Part shown: piece after piece, positions 47,435 to 55,476 of the stretch
Position numbering within the stretch: position 1 is the first letter of the stretch
Layout of the letters: each line of letters starts with the position of its first letter
Source: Gammaproteobacteria bacterium
Lineage (GTDB): Bacteria; Pseudomonadota; Gammaproteobacteria; SZUA-229
Length of the DNA: 64,000 nt
Direction of reading: 5' to 3'
Assembly: GCA_026195895.1 (NCBI GenBank)
Contig: JAPHRO010000027.1
Coordinates: forward strand, 62,001 to 126,000
The notes under the pieces: model-generated
Database searches by the model: none
Seen by the model: the letters and a program-made list of their open reading frames with translations, nothing else
Told to the model about the DNA's origin: nothing
Made by a program: the position numbers and the translations under genes

Positions 47435-48592
47435 CTAGTCCCAGGTACTTTGATTAACATTATGTCGCGGTATATCTTCATGACAGCTACTGCTGGCACA
47501 ATCGATTAAACCACTAATCGGTGCGTTGTCATGTTCACCCTGATCATAGTCATCAGCATGGCAGGCAGCACACTCTGGCGCATAGGTAGCAAAACGCCAG
47601 CTTATGGTTTGTGAATTACTGGTATGACAATCATTACAATCAGGATTGCTGCCAGTATGATCACCCGGATAATTTGCACTCTGGTGATCAAACTCCAGTG
47701 CAGGCTCCCAGAAGTTAGTGCTATGGCAGGTGTCACATTGTAATGAAGTTACAAAATGTCCCTGGCCTTTACCGGTAGCAATGACGCCATTGTGGCAAGT
47801 ATTACAGCCAGACGTAATATTGTCATGATCAAAATTAGCGGGGCTCCAGGCACTGGTTGAATGACAGTCATCACAGGCTTCACCGCTGGGAATATGAGAC
47901 GGCGTTTTACCGGTAGCCGTAGTTCCGTTATGACAGGTAATGCAGGACACCGTTATATTTGAGTGATCAAATCTTGCCGGGGTCCAGGCGTTGGTTGAAT
48001 GGCAGTCATCACAGGCATTGCCACTAAGTATATGAGCAGGATTTTTACCCGTAGCCGTGGTTCCATTGTGACAGGTAATACAGGACAGGGTTATATCAGA
48101 ATGATCAAATCGCGCCGGCACCCAGGCAATCGATAAATGACAGTCATCACATTCATTACTCGACTGAATATGATTAAGCGGCTTGCCGGTAGCTCTTACG
48201 CCATTGTGGCAACTATAGCAGCTACCGGTCAGCTCACTATGATCCATTCTGACCAGTGTCCAGGAACTATCGGTATGACAATCATCACAACTGGCACTGG
48301 TTTGTACGTGAGTGATCGGTTTTATACTGGCCGCTATCTGACTCACCTGCTCATGACAACCTTCACAGGTTTTTGGTATACCGCGAAAAATTCCCCGTAT
48401 ATGGCATGAATCGCAGGACAACACACTATGCTGACCGGTTAACATAAAACCGGTCAGGCTATGATCGAATTCATCATCCTCGTCATTATTAGCTGCCTGC
48501 GCCAACGTCATCCATATTAATGACATAAACAGAGTTAAAAACATCAGACGCTTAACTGTTCGCTGATTACCTGTTAAATGATTCACAACCAC
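47435..48592 (-). CDS. 14-heme c-type cytochrome (cytochrome c3-like family)
   Basis: A 385-residue exported protein. A signal peptide (about 14-34, LMFLTLFMSLIWMTLAQA) is followed by 13 CxxCH heme motifs and one CX4CH (CASSSCH) near the C-terminus. The middle is a repeat of about 41 residues, WxPARFDHSxITxSCITCHNG followed by TGKxPxHIxSGxACDDCH, present about five times, so the protein grew by internal duplication. Extra histidines (FDH, GHF) could serve as distal haem ligands. It is expected to be periplasmic or surface-associated and to move electrons. It sits between the 21-heme gene and the beta-barrel gene. Confidence 0.9.
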   Translation of the reverse strand: MVVNHLTGNQRTVKRLMFLTLFMSLIWMTLAQAANNDEDDEFDHSLTGFMLTGQHSVLSCDSCHIRGIFRGIPKTCEGCHEQVSQIAASIKPITHVQTSASCDDCHTDSSWTLVRMDHSELTGSCYSCHNGVRATGKPLNHIQSSNECDDCHLSIAWVPARFDHSDITLSCITCHNGTTATGKNPAHILSGNACDDCHSTNAWTPARFDHSNITVSCITCHNGTTATGKTPSHIPSGEACDDCHSTSAWSPANFDHDNITSGCNTCHNGVIATGKGQGHFVTSLQCDTCHSTNFWEPALEFDHQSANYPGDHTGSNPDCNDCHTSNSQTISWRFATYAPECAACHADDYDQGEHDNAPISGLIDCASSSCHEDIPRHNVNQSTWD

Positions 48593-48618
48593 ACTCCTGT
48601 AATACCTTTACTCGACCA

Positions 48619-50190
48619 TTAATTATCAAGCATATTTATTTTTTTAAATGATTTTGTAGAATGACACTGCTCACAAAACTGGCCAAACTGATTATTATGT
48701 GGATCGTCGCTTGCATGACAAAATCCGCAGGATTGGCCCAATGCTATGCCATGTTCTGCACCCTGCTGATGACATTGATAACAATGCAACTCTTTATGCG
48801 CGCCATCCAGTGTAAAGTCAGTATCTCTGGCATGATCAAACACCCATAAATTCCAGCCATTTGGCGTATGACAGTTTTCACAGGCCGGACCAAATCGTCC
48901 TTTATGTTCATCTTCATCCTGATGACATTTGTTGCATTGGATAGAAGTTGCTTTATACATTTTTGACAAATGGCAATCATCACACGCGGTAATGGCATGC
49001 AAGCCATTTAGTGGAAATCGACTTAAATCATGATCAAACATAACTTTACTTGCCCAGTCTTTAGCATCATGACAAAGCTCGCATTTTTGATCCGATTTAC
49101 CTTTGTGCACATCATCCAGTTGATGACAGGAAACACATTTAACCGGTGTTTTCTGTTTATAAATAAAACCTTTGTGGCACGCTGAACAGCTAGCCTGTTT
49201 ATGTTTTCCGGTTAATTTAAATTTTGTACTTTTATCATGATTAAAATGTAGCTTCTTCCATTTATCAAAACCATGACAGGTTTGGCATTTATCTCCATAC
49301 CGGGCATTATGCCGATCATCAGCCTGATGACATGAAATACAGGTTTGTTTAACTTTTACCCTGTACGGATCTTTCGGATGGCATGATCGACAGTCAACCG
49401 ACTTATGCCGGCCAAGCAATTTGAATTTGGTGTCCTTATCATGATCAAACTGCAGTTTTTTCCAGCCCGCAACATTGTGACACTTGCTGCATTTATTCCC
49501 ATTCTTTCCGCCATGCACATCATCCACACTATGACAGCTAAAACAGTCTTTAGGAGTATCTTTATATTTATTATTTAAATGACAACTATTACAGGCCAGT
49601 TTGGTATGTTTTCCCTTAAGTGAAAACTTCGTCTTATCATGATCGAAATCAATAGCAGTCCATTGCGACTGATTGTGACATTGACTACATTTTTTACCCA
49701 GACGTTCTTTGTGTGGATTGTCTTCATGACATTGATAACACAAGGAAGAGGTTTCTCTGTGTTTTTTATCCGGCTTATGACATTGACTACACTCAATGCG
49801 CTTGTGTGCGCCTTTTAATGGAAAGTCAGTGAATTGATGCTGAAATATTCGCTTGTCCAGCTTTACAATGTCCGCATCACGACCTTTATGTTCAATATGG
49901 CATGACTTACAGGGCTTGCCTCCCGCCGACTTAAATAGACCATGAAAGCCTTTGCTACTTTCAATGTCTTTGTTTACATCTTTATGACAATCCAGACACA
50001 GGCTATTCTGACTATCTTTATTTAATATTTCATGACATTTATTACAGTCATTTTCATACTTTGCGTGCCCCTGAATAACTTTTCCGGGCATGATAAGTTT
50101 TTCAAGGGAATCCGCCAGCGCAATGTTTTGAAACAGCAGCAGAAATATAGCAGTAAGATATTGAAATATTTGTCGCTGCGATAAAAACAT
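48619..50190 (-). CDS. 21-heme c-type cytochrome
   Basis: 523 residues from the ATG at 50190, preferred because it opens with a clean signal peptide (FQYLTAIFLLLFQNIALA) and avoids overlap with the upstream gene. I count 21 CxxCH motifs. A module of 40-70 residues, WxxxxFDHDxxTKFxLxGKHxxxxCxxCH, recurs about six times (for example DHDKTKFSLKGKH, DHDKDTKFKLLGRH, NHDKSTKFKLTGKH). The protein is Lys/His-rich and lacks membrane segments beyond the signal. It likely forms a periplasmic electron wire. It follows the b-type membrane gene by 11 bp on the same strand and precedes the 14-heme gene. Confidence 0.9.
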   Translation of the reverse strand: MFLSQRQIFQYLTAIFLLLFQNIALADSLEKLIMPGKVIQGHAKYENDCNKCHEILNKDSQNSLCLDCHKDVNKDIESSKGFHGLFKSAGGKPCKSCHIEHKGRDADIVKLDKRIFQHQFTDFPLKGAHKRIECSQCHKPDKKHRETSSLCYQCHEDNPHKERLGKKCSQCHNQSQWTAIDFDHDKTKFSLKGKHTKLACNSCHLNNKYKDTPKDCFSCHSVDDVHGGKNGNKCSKCHNVAGWKKLQFDHDKDTKFKLLGRHKSVDCRSCHPKDPYRVKVKQTCISCHQADDRHNARYGDKCQTCHGFDKWKKLHFNHDKSTKFKLTGKHKQASCSACHKGFIYKQKTPVKCVSCHQLDDVHKGKSDQKCELCHDAKDWASKVMFDHDLSRFPLNGLHAITACDDCHLSKMYKATSIQCNKCHQDEDEHKGRFGPACENCHTPNGWNLWVFDHARDTDFTLDGAHKELHCYQCHQQGAEHGIALGQSCGFCHASDDPHNNQFGQFCEQCHSTKSFKKINMLDN

Positions 50191-50201
50191 AAAAATACTC
50201 T

Positions 50202-51005
50202 TTAATAAACATGCACAGCAAACACATGCACAATGCCTGAAATAATCATCATGATGAATAACGGGATATGCAAAACATGCCACAATGAAAAGAGTCGCTC
50301 ATACACCGAGAAATCTGCAACTTTAATAATCAGCCGAAAATATCGATGGATATTTTTATCCATCTCCAGCAGAGCTTTTTGTGAAATCGATTGCCGCTTC
50401 ATATTAGCTAATAGCTGGCGACGAATAATATTTGCATACAAACGCGACAAAGGCATGAAAACAACGGCTGAAATTAATGAGCGACCATGCAATGCCCTTT
50501 TTTCAAAAGAACTGATTAATTCGGTAACTGCGCTAGCGCCACTCATTTCCGATTTAATCTCCTGCAAACTTTTTTGCAACTCAGCCAGTTCAATTTTTCT
50601 ACCATATAGACCATCATGAATTTTACTGTAGAAGAGCCGCCCGAACAGTCCGCTTCCCGCCACCACCAGCATCGAGAATAAGGCGATATTGCTATTCGTC
50701 GATCCCAGACCGAAATTCGAGTGGTACAGTATCAACACCGGCCCGGCTACACCCAGCAACATGTGGAACCTGAACCAGTAGCGTACTGCCCCAAAGTGCT
50801 GTAGCAACTTCACATGCTTTCTCAGCGGATACAGCAACAGCAGCAGCATCATCGATGCGCCAACAATACCCAGCATATAGCCAAGTCCGGATTCAGCCGT
50901 GAGGAAACTATCTTCACGCCGAATTATCCCTTTTGTTATCAGGTAAAATGCAAAAATAAAAAATAGAATATCGAACTGTAAAAGGGTTCGCAGCCTGGCA
51001 AACAT
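50202..51005 (-). CDS. Membrane b-type cytochrome-like protein
   Basis: A 267-residue integral membrane protein with hydrophobic helices at about 10-28, 44-62, 78-98, 108-126 and 237-264. Histidines sit inside or at the ends of helices (RFHMLLGVAG, LILYHSNFG, LWHVLHIPLFIMM, GIVHVFAVH), as expected for haem-b ligation in cytochrome b561/ferric reductase-like proteins. A soluble helical loop (about 130-220) separates the last helix. It is first of the minus-strand b/c/c/barrel gene set and is a candidate quinol-to-cytochrome entry point. Family assignment is by topology, not by a sharp motif. Confidence 0.7.
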   Translation of the reverse strand: MFARLRTLLQFDILFFIFAFYLITKGIIRREDSFLTAESGLGYMLGIVGASMMLLLLLYPLRKHVKLLQHFGAVRYWFRFHMLLGVAGPVLILYHSNFGLGSTNSNIALFSMLVVAGSGLFGRLFYSKIHDGLYGRKIELAELQKSLQEIKSEMSGASAVTELISSFEKRALHGRSLISAVVFMPLSRLYANIIRRQLLANMKRQSISQKALLEMDKNIHRYFRLIIKVADFSVYERLFSLWHVLHIPLFIMMIISGIVHVFAVHVY

Positions 51006-51358
51006 AGAATCACATTGAGATTGCTGAAAAATCGCATTATTACTCTTTTTTCCTTAAGAAATAGTTAAACAGCACAAATTCCTCGAAATTATTATTTTTA
51101 TCTTTTTATTTTAAGGGGGTAGCGTCGACCAGTGGAAATGGCTCCATCTATTTAAATTTTTCCTGAAAACTGGCTCTGTAAGTGGTTGATAAATGATCTC
51201 ACAGGTAATTTTCAAATGTGATATCACTCAAAAATATATACAAATTTGCGTCGATCTCCAGCGATTTAGGGCTGAATTCCCTAAATCCTGTAGACTTCCG
51301 ATAAAAACCCATGCAAAATTGCAGCTAATTAATATTTATAGAATATAAGAATTTCGTC
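51006..51358. other. Divergent control region between cytochrome genes and aroQ
   Basis: 353 bp, AT-rich, no gene. It holds two symmetrical sites: the palindrome GTGATATCAC (51218-51227) inside AAATGTGATATCACTCA, and a perfect 9-bp inverted repeat GATTTAGGG (51263-51271) / CCCTAAATC (51279-51287) with a 7-base loop. Either could be an operator. TTGATAAATGATCTC near 51186 faintly recalls an FNR half-site but has wrong spacing. No T-run follows the inverted repeat, so it is not a terminator. Confidence 0.5.
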
Positions 51359-51796
51359 ATGGCAAAAATCCTTGTCTTAAATGGGCCAAACCTGAACCTT
51401 CTGGGCACTCGGGAACCGGCGCATTATGGCCATCAGACACTGGACAAGATCATGAACGCCCTGGGAAAGCTGGCCAAAGATATGAACCATGAGCTTTGCC
51501 ATCTACAGAGCAATGTAGAACACGAGCTGGTGGAACGCATCCATCAGGCCCGCGATGACCAGACCGCATTTATTATTATCAATCCCGCTGCATTTACCCA
51601 CACCAGCGTTGCCATACGCGATGCACTCAGCGGCGTAAACATCCCCTTCATAGAATTGCACCTGTCAAACGTGCATGCCCGTGAAGAATTTCGTAAGCAC
51701 TCTTATTTTTCTGATATTGCCCAGGGTGTGATATCAGGCCTCGGGCCGAAGGGCTATGAACTTGCTCTCCGGGCCGCAATTGAACACATCGAATAA
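51359..51796 (+). CDS. aroQ: Type II 3-dehydroquinate dehydratase
   Basis: A 145-residue enzyme of the shikimate pathway that dehydrates 3-dehydroquinate to 3-dehydroshikimate and normally assembles as a dodecamer. Seen: [18 protein letters not shown] at the N-terminus (active-site loop Arg/Tyr), [18 protein letters not shown], and [16 protein letters not shown]. It heads the conserved aroQ-accB-accC-prmA gene order. Confidence 0.97.
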   Translation: MAKILVLNGPNLNLLGTREPAHYGHQTLDKIMNALGKLAKDMNHELCHLQSNVEHELVERIHQARDDQTAFIIINPAAFTHTSVAIRDALSGVNIPFIELHLSNVHAREEFRKHSYFSDIAQGVISGLGPKGYELALRAAIEHIE

Positions 51797-51820
51797 CGCA
51801 CTACAAAGGTATGAAACCGA

Positions 51821-52270
51821 ATGGACATACGTAAGATAAAAAAACTCATTGAGCTACTGGACGAATCCGGTGTAGCTGAAATTGAAATTAAAGAAGGTGA
51901 GGAATCCGTCCGTATTTCTCGCCAGATGACAGCGGCACCGGTAGCAGCGCCCGCACCGCTTATGCCAGCGCCTGCAGCAGCACCTGTTGCGGCCGCACCG
52001 ATAGCTGAAGCAGCGCCCGCCGAAGAAGAAGTATCAGGTCATAAAATAACTTCGCCCATGGTAGGCACTTTTTATCGTTCACCATCACCCGGCGCAGCTT
52101 CATTTACTGATGTTGGTAAGCAGGTCAGCGAAGGTGATACTTTATGCATCATCGAAGCGATGAAAATCCTTAATCAGATCGAAGCCGATAAATCCGGTAC
52201 GGTTAAAGCGATTCTGGTAGAAAACGGTCAGCCGGTCGAATTTGGCCAGCCCATGTTCATTATTGAATAA
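51821..52270 (+). CDS. accB: Biotin carboxyl carrier protein of acetyl-CoA carboxylase
   Basis: A 149-residue protein: N-terminal helix-rich domain, an Ala/Pro-rich linker (about 45-75) and a C-terminal biotinyl domain with the biotinylated lysine in [10 protein letters not shown] (near 115). It carries the carboxybiotin between AccC and the carboxyltransferase in fatty-acid synthesis. The start at 51821 is the only in-frame choice; the ATG at 51811 hits a stop. It is followed by accC after 17 bp. Confidence 0.98.
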   Translation: MDIRKIKKLIELLDESGVAEIEIKEGEESVRISRQMTAAPVAAPAPLMPAPAAAPVAAAPIAEAAPAEEEVSGHKITSPMVGTFYRSPSPGAASFTDVGKQVSEGDTLCIIEAMKILNQIEADKSGTVKAILVENGQPVEFGQPMFIIE

Positions 52271-52287
52271 CCTAGATAAAACAGATC

Positions 52288-53631
52288 ATGTTAGAAAAAG
52301 TAGTTATTGCCAACCGGGGTGAAATAGCCCTGCGTATATTACGCGCCTGTCGCGAACTGGGTATTAAAACCGTTGCCATTCACTCGGAAGCCGATCGTGA
52401 TTTAAAACACGTGCGACTTGCAAATGAATCAGTTTGCATAGGCCCTGCTCCTTCATTACAAAGTTATTTAAACATACCGGCCATTATTAGCGCAGCCGAA
52501 GTTACCGATGCCATAGGCATACATCCAGGCTACGGATTTTTGTCTGAAAATGCCGACTTTGCTGAGCGCGTTGAAGATAGCGGTTTTGTCTTTATCGGTC
52601 CGAAGGCAGAATCCATACGCATAATGGGTGACAAAGTTGCCGCTATCGAAGCCATGCAAAAAGCCGGTGTTCCCTGTGTTCCGGGTTCCGATGGCGAACT
52701 GGGCGAAGATGGAGATACCAATATAAAAATCGCTCGTAAAATTGGCTACCCGATCATTATCAAAGCAGCCGGTGGCGGTGGTGGCCGTGGCATGCGTGTT
52801 GTGCATTCTGAAGCCGCGCTACTGAATGCGATTTCGCTGACTAAAGCAGAAGCCGGTGCCGCCTTTAACAATGACACGGTATATATGGAAAAATATCTGG
52901 AACATCCTCGCCACGTGGAAATCCAGGTACTATCTGATGGCCAGGGTAACGCCATCCATTTAGGTGAACGTGATTGCTCCATGCAACGCCGTAATCAGAA
53001 AGTAGTTGAAGAAGCACCTGCGCCGGGTATCACCGAAGAACAACGCGCTAAAATCGGCAGCGTCTGCGTCGAAGCCTGCAAGCTGATCAATTATCGCGGT
53101 GCCGGCACTTTTGAATTTTTGTATGAAAATGGCGAGTTCTATTTCATTGAAATGAATACCCGCGTACAGGTTGAGCACCCGGTGACTGAAATGGTTACCG
53201 GTGTCGATATCGTCAAGGAACAGCTTTATATTGCCTCGGGCCATCCGTTACGATTAACCCAGGAAGACATCGTCATTCGTGGTCATGCCGTTGAGTGCCG
53301 TATTAATGCCGAGCATTCTGAAACCTTTATGCCATCGCCCGGTAAAGTCACGGCTTATCATGCACCCGGTGGCCCCGGCATCAGGATGGAAACACATCTC
53401 TATAGTGGCTATAGCGTACCGCCACATTACGATTCCATGATTGGTAAAGTGATTGCCCACGGTGATAATCGCAATACCGCAATAGCACGCATGCAAGGCG
53501 CCTTATCGGAAATAGTCATTGAAGGCATAGATACCAATATTGCTTTGCAGATGGATATAATGAAAGATGCCGCTTTCCAGGCGGGTGGTGCAGACATTCA
53601 TTATTTAGAAAAGAAACTGGGGCTTGCATAA
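52288..53631 (+). CDS. accC: Biotin carboxylase subunit of acetyl-CoA carboxylase
   Basis: A 447-residue ATP-grasp enzyme (E. coli 449) that carboxylates biotin on AccB with ATP and bicarbonate. Seen: [20 protein letters not shown], the glycine loop [35 protein letters not shown] (read in part), and [14 protein letters not shown]. It forms an operon with accB. Confidence 0.98.
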   Translation: MLEKVVIANRGEIALRILRACRELGIKTVAIHSEADRDLKHVRLANESVCIGPAPSLQSYLNIPAIISAAEVTDAIGIHPGYGFLSENADFAERVEDSGFVFIGPKAESIRIMGDKVAAIEAMQKAGVPCVPGSDGELGEDGDTNIKIARKIGYPIIIKAAGGGGGRGMRVVHSEAALLNAISLTKAEAGAAFNNDTVYMEKYLEHPRHVEIQVLSDGQGNAIHLGERDCSMQRRNQKVVEEAPAPGITEEQRAKIGSVCVEACKLINYRGAGTFEFLYENGEFYFIEMNTRVQVEHPVTEMVTGVDIVKEQLYIASGHPLRLTQEDIVIRGHAVECRINAEHSETFMPSPGKVTAYHAPGGPGIRMETHLYSGYSVPPHYDSMIGKVIAHGDNRNTAIARMQGALSEIVIEGIDTNIALQMDIMKDAAFQAGGADIHYLEKKLGLA

Positions 53632-53738
53632 GCCTGTTTAACGCAGCGGCGCGGAGATACAGAGATTGTTTTTAAATTTATTGAAACAATTTTTTTTAAA
53701 ATTTTTCTTTGTATCTCCAATATTCTGTATCGAATAAT

Positions 53739-54611
53739 ATGCCCTGGATCCAACTCACACTCAACACCGATAAAAGCAATAATGAGAAAGCAGAACAGGC
53801 TTTGCTTGATGCCGGCGCCCTGTCGGTCACTTTAAAAGATGCCGAAGACAATCCTGTTTTAGAACCGGCACCCGGCGCAACACCATTATGGGAATCGGTG
53901 ATTCTGACTGGCCTGTTTGAAGCCGACATCAATACCGAAAATTTACAGCGGCAGATGCATCAGCAACTCGGCGAACTTATCGAGCTGCGTATTGAAGCAC
54001 TGGAAGACAAGGACTGGGTGCGCGCCTGGATGGATGATTATAAACCCATGCAGTTTGGCAGACGTTTATGGGTATGTCCCAAACATCTGCCGCCGCCAGA
54101 TCCTGATGCCGTGAATCTTATGCTTGATCCTGGCCTGGCATTTGGTACCGGCACCCACCCAACCACAGCCCTGTGCCTGCAATGGCTGGATCAAAACAAG
54201 CTGCTGGATAAAGATATCCTCGATTACGGCTGCGGCTCCGGTGTGCTTGCTATTGCCGCGTTAATGCTGGGAGCAAATCACTGCGATGCCACCGATATAG
54301 ATCCACAGGCACTTGAGGCGACACTCGATAATGCCAGGGCAAATAATGTTGCCGATAAACTCGCCGCCATGAAACCCGATGCATTGCCACAAAAAAAATA
54401 TGATATCGTACTGGCAAATATACTGGCCGGCCCTCTGGTAGAGCTTGCCCCTGCACTGGCTGAATTGACTACTGTGAATGGCCAGATAGTGCTTTCCGGC
54501 ATACTGAAAACACAGGCCCACGATATTCTTTCCTGTTACGCCCAGTGGTTTGAATTAGACACGCCGGTAGCGCAGGATGAATGGATCCGAATTTCCGGAA
54601 TTAAAAAATAG
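53739..54611 (+). CDS. prmA: Ribosomal protein L11 methyltransferase
   Basis: 290 residues from the ATG at 53739 (MPWIQL), which matches the usual PrmA N-terminus; the frame extends upstream without conserved sequence. The SAM motif is DYGCGSGVLAIAALMLGA, preceded by MLDPGLAFGTGTHPTTALCL and followed by VLANILAGPLVELAP. It trimethylates L11. It lies 107 bp after accC, in the common gammaproteobacterial order. Confidence 0.95.
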   Translation: MPWIQLTLNTDKSNNEKAEQALLDAGALSVTLKDAEDNPVLEPAPGATPLWESVILTGLFEADINTENLQRQMHQQLGELIELRIEALEDKDWVRAWMDDYKPMQFGRRLWVCPKHLPPPDPDAVNLMLDPGLAFGTGTHPTTALCLQWLDQNKLLDKDILDYGCGSGVLAIAALMLGANHCDATDIDPQALEATLDNARANNVADKLAAMKPDALPQKKYDIVLANILAGPLVELAPALAELTTVNGQIVLSGILKTQAHDILSCYAQWFELDTPVAQDEWIRISGIKK

Positions 54612-54620
54612 TAAGAATAT

Positions 54621-55379
54621 ATGCACACTGAATGCCCGCATTGTCACACTGTTTTCAGAGTTTCAGAACAACAACTTGCTCAGGCTGAGGGCCAGGTCCG
54701 TTGCGGTCATTGCCTGGCTATTTTTACTGCTGACAACCCCTACAGCAATCATCAGGAAACACGCTTGCAAGCAGAGATTGCAGACTCAAAAACATCAATC
54801 CCGGATGAAATTTCCAGTCTGGATCCAGCAACAGACATTGAAATATTACCCGATGTCATCCCCCCCGGATTACGTGCTGAATCACGTTCACCAAAAAATC
54901 ATTCTGGTTTTTTTGGCAGCCTGCTATTGAGCCTGAGCATTATCGCAATGATAGTTATCGGCGTCGCCCAATATGCTTTTTATAATCGCATAACCCTGGT
55001 ACAGCATAACGAGCTAAGACCATGGCTGGGTCTGCTATGTAAATATGCTCAATGCGATTTACCCGACCCAAGAAACACAAAACTCATCGAACTGAGCAGT
55101 AAAAATATTTTCAGTCACCCAAATATTCCGCAGGCATTAATGGTCAGTGCAACCATTGTTAACCTGGCATCATTCGAACAGAAGTATCCGTTACTGGAAC
55201 TACGCTTTGAAAATATTCGCGGTGAAACCATCGCCGCCAGACGTTTTTTACCCGAAGAATATCTAGGTATTCCAGAAAACCAGATAACACAAATGGAACC
55301 GAATAACCCCATATCATTTAATATTGAAATTATCGATCCAGGAAAAGACATGGTCAGTTATGAGTTTAATTTTTTGTAG
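54621..55379 (+). CDS. Zinc-ribbon DUF3426 membrane protein
   Basis: A 252-residue protein: N-terminal MJ0042-type zinc ribbon with CPHC (Cys5, Cys8) and CGHC (near 29-32), a disordered middle, a single transmembrane helix (about 96-117, LLLSLSIIAMIVIGVAQYAF) and a C-terminal DUF3426 domain presumably in the periplasm. Function is unknown. It is commonly found just after prmA, as here (9 bp gap). Confidence 0.88.
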   Translation: MHTECPHCHTVFRVSEQQLAQAEGQVRCGHCLAIFTADNPYSNHQETRLQAEIADSKTSIPDEISSLDPATDIEILPDVIPPGLRAESRSPKNHSGFFGSLLLSLSIIAMIVIGVAQYAFYNRITLVQHNELRPWLGLLCKYAQCDLPDPRNTKLIELSSKNIFSHPNIPQALMVSATIVNLASFEQKYPLLELRFENIRGETIAARRFLPEEYLGIPENQITQMEPNNPISFNIEIIDPGKDMVSYEFNFL

Positions 55380-55476
55380 CACCAAACAGACCAGATGGAT
55401 CCAGAGATTTCAATATTAATGGAAAAAATTACTGACTTTAAAAATCATTTTTTATAATCGAGCTCGCGGACAAAAC

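Noticed and set aside
50191-50283. N-terminal extension of the 21-heme cytochrome with a Cys-rich CACVCCAC segment
   Set aside because: It overlaps the upstream membrane gene and precedes a much better signal peptide starting at the ATG at 50190.
51186-51200. FNR box upstream of the cytochrome genes
   Set aside because: TTGAT is followed by GATCT with the wrong spacing and sequence for the TTGAT-N4-ATCAA consensus.
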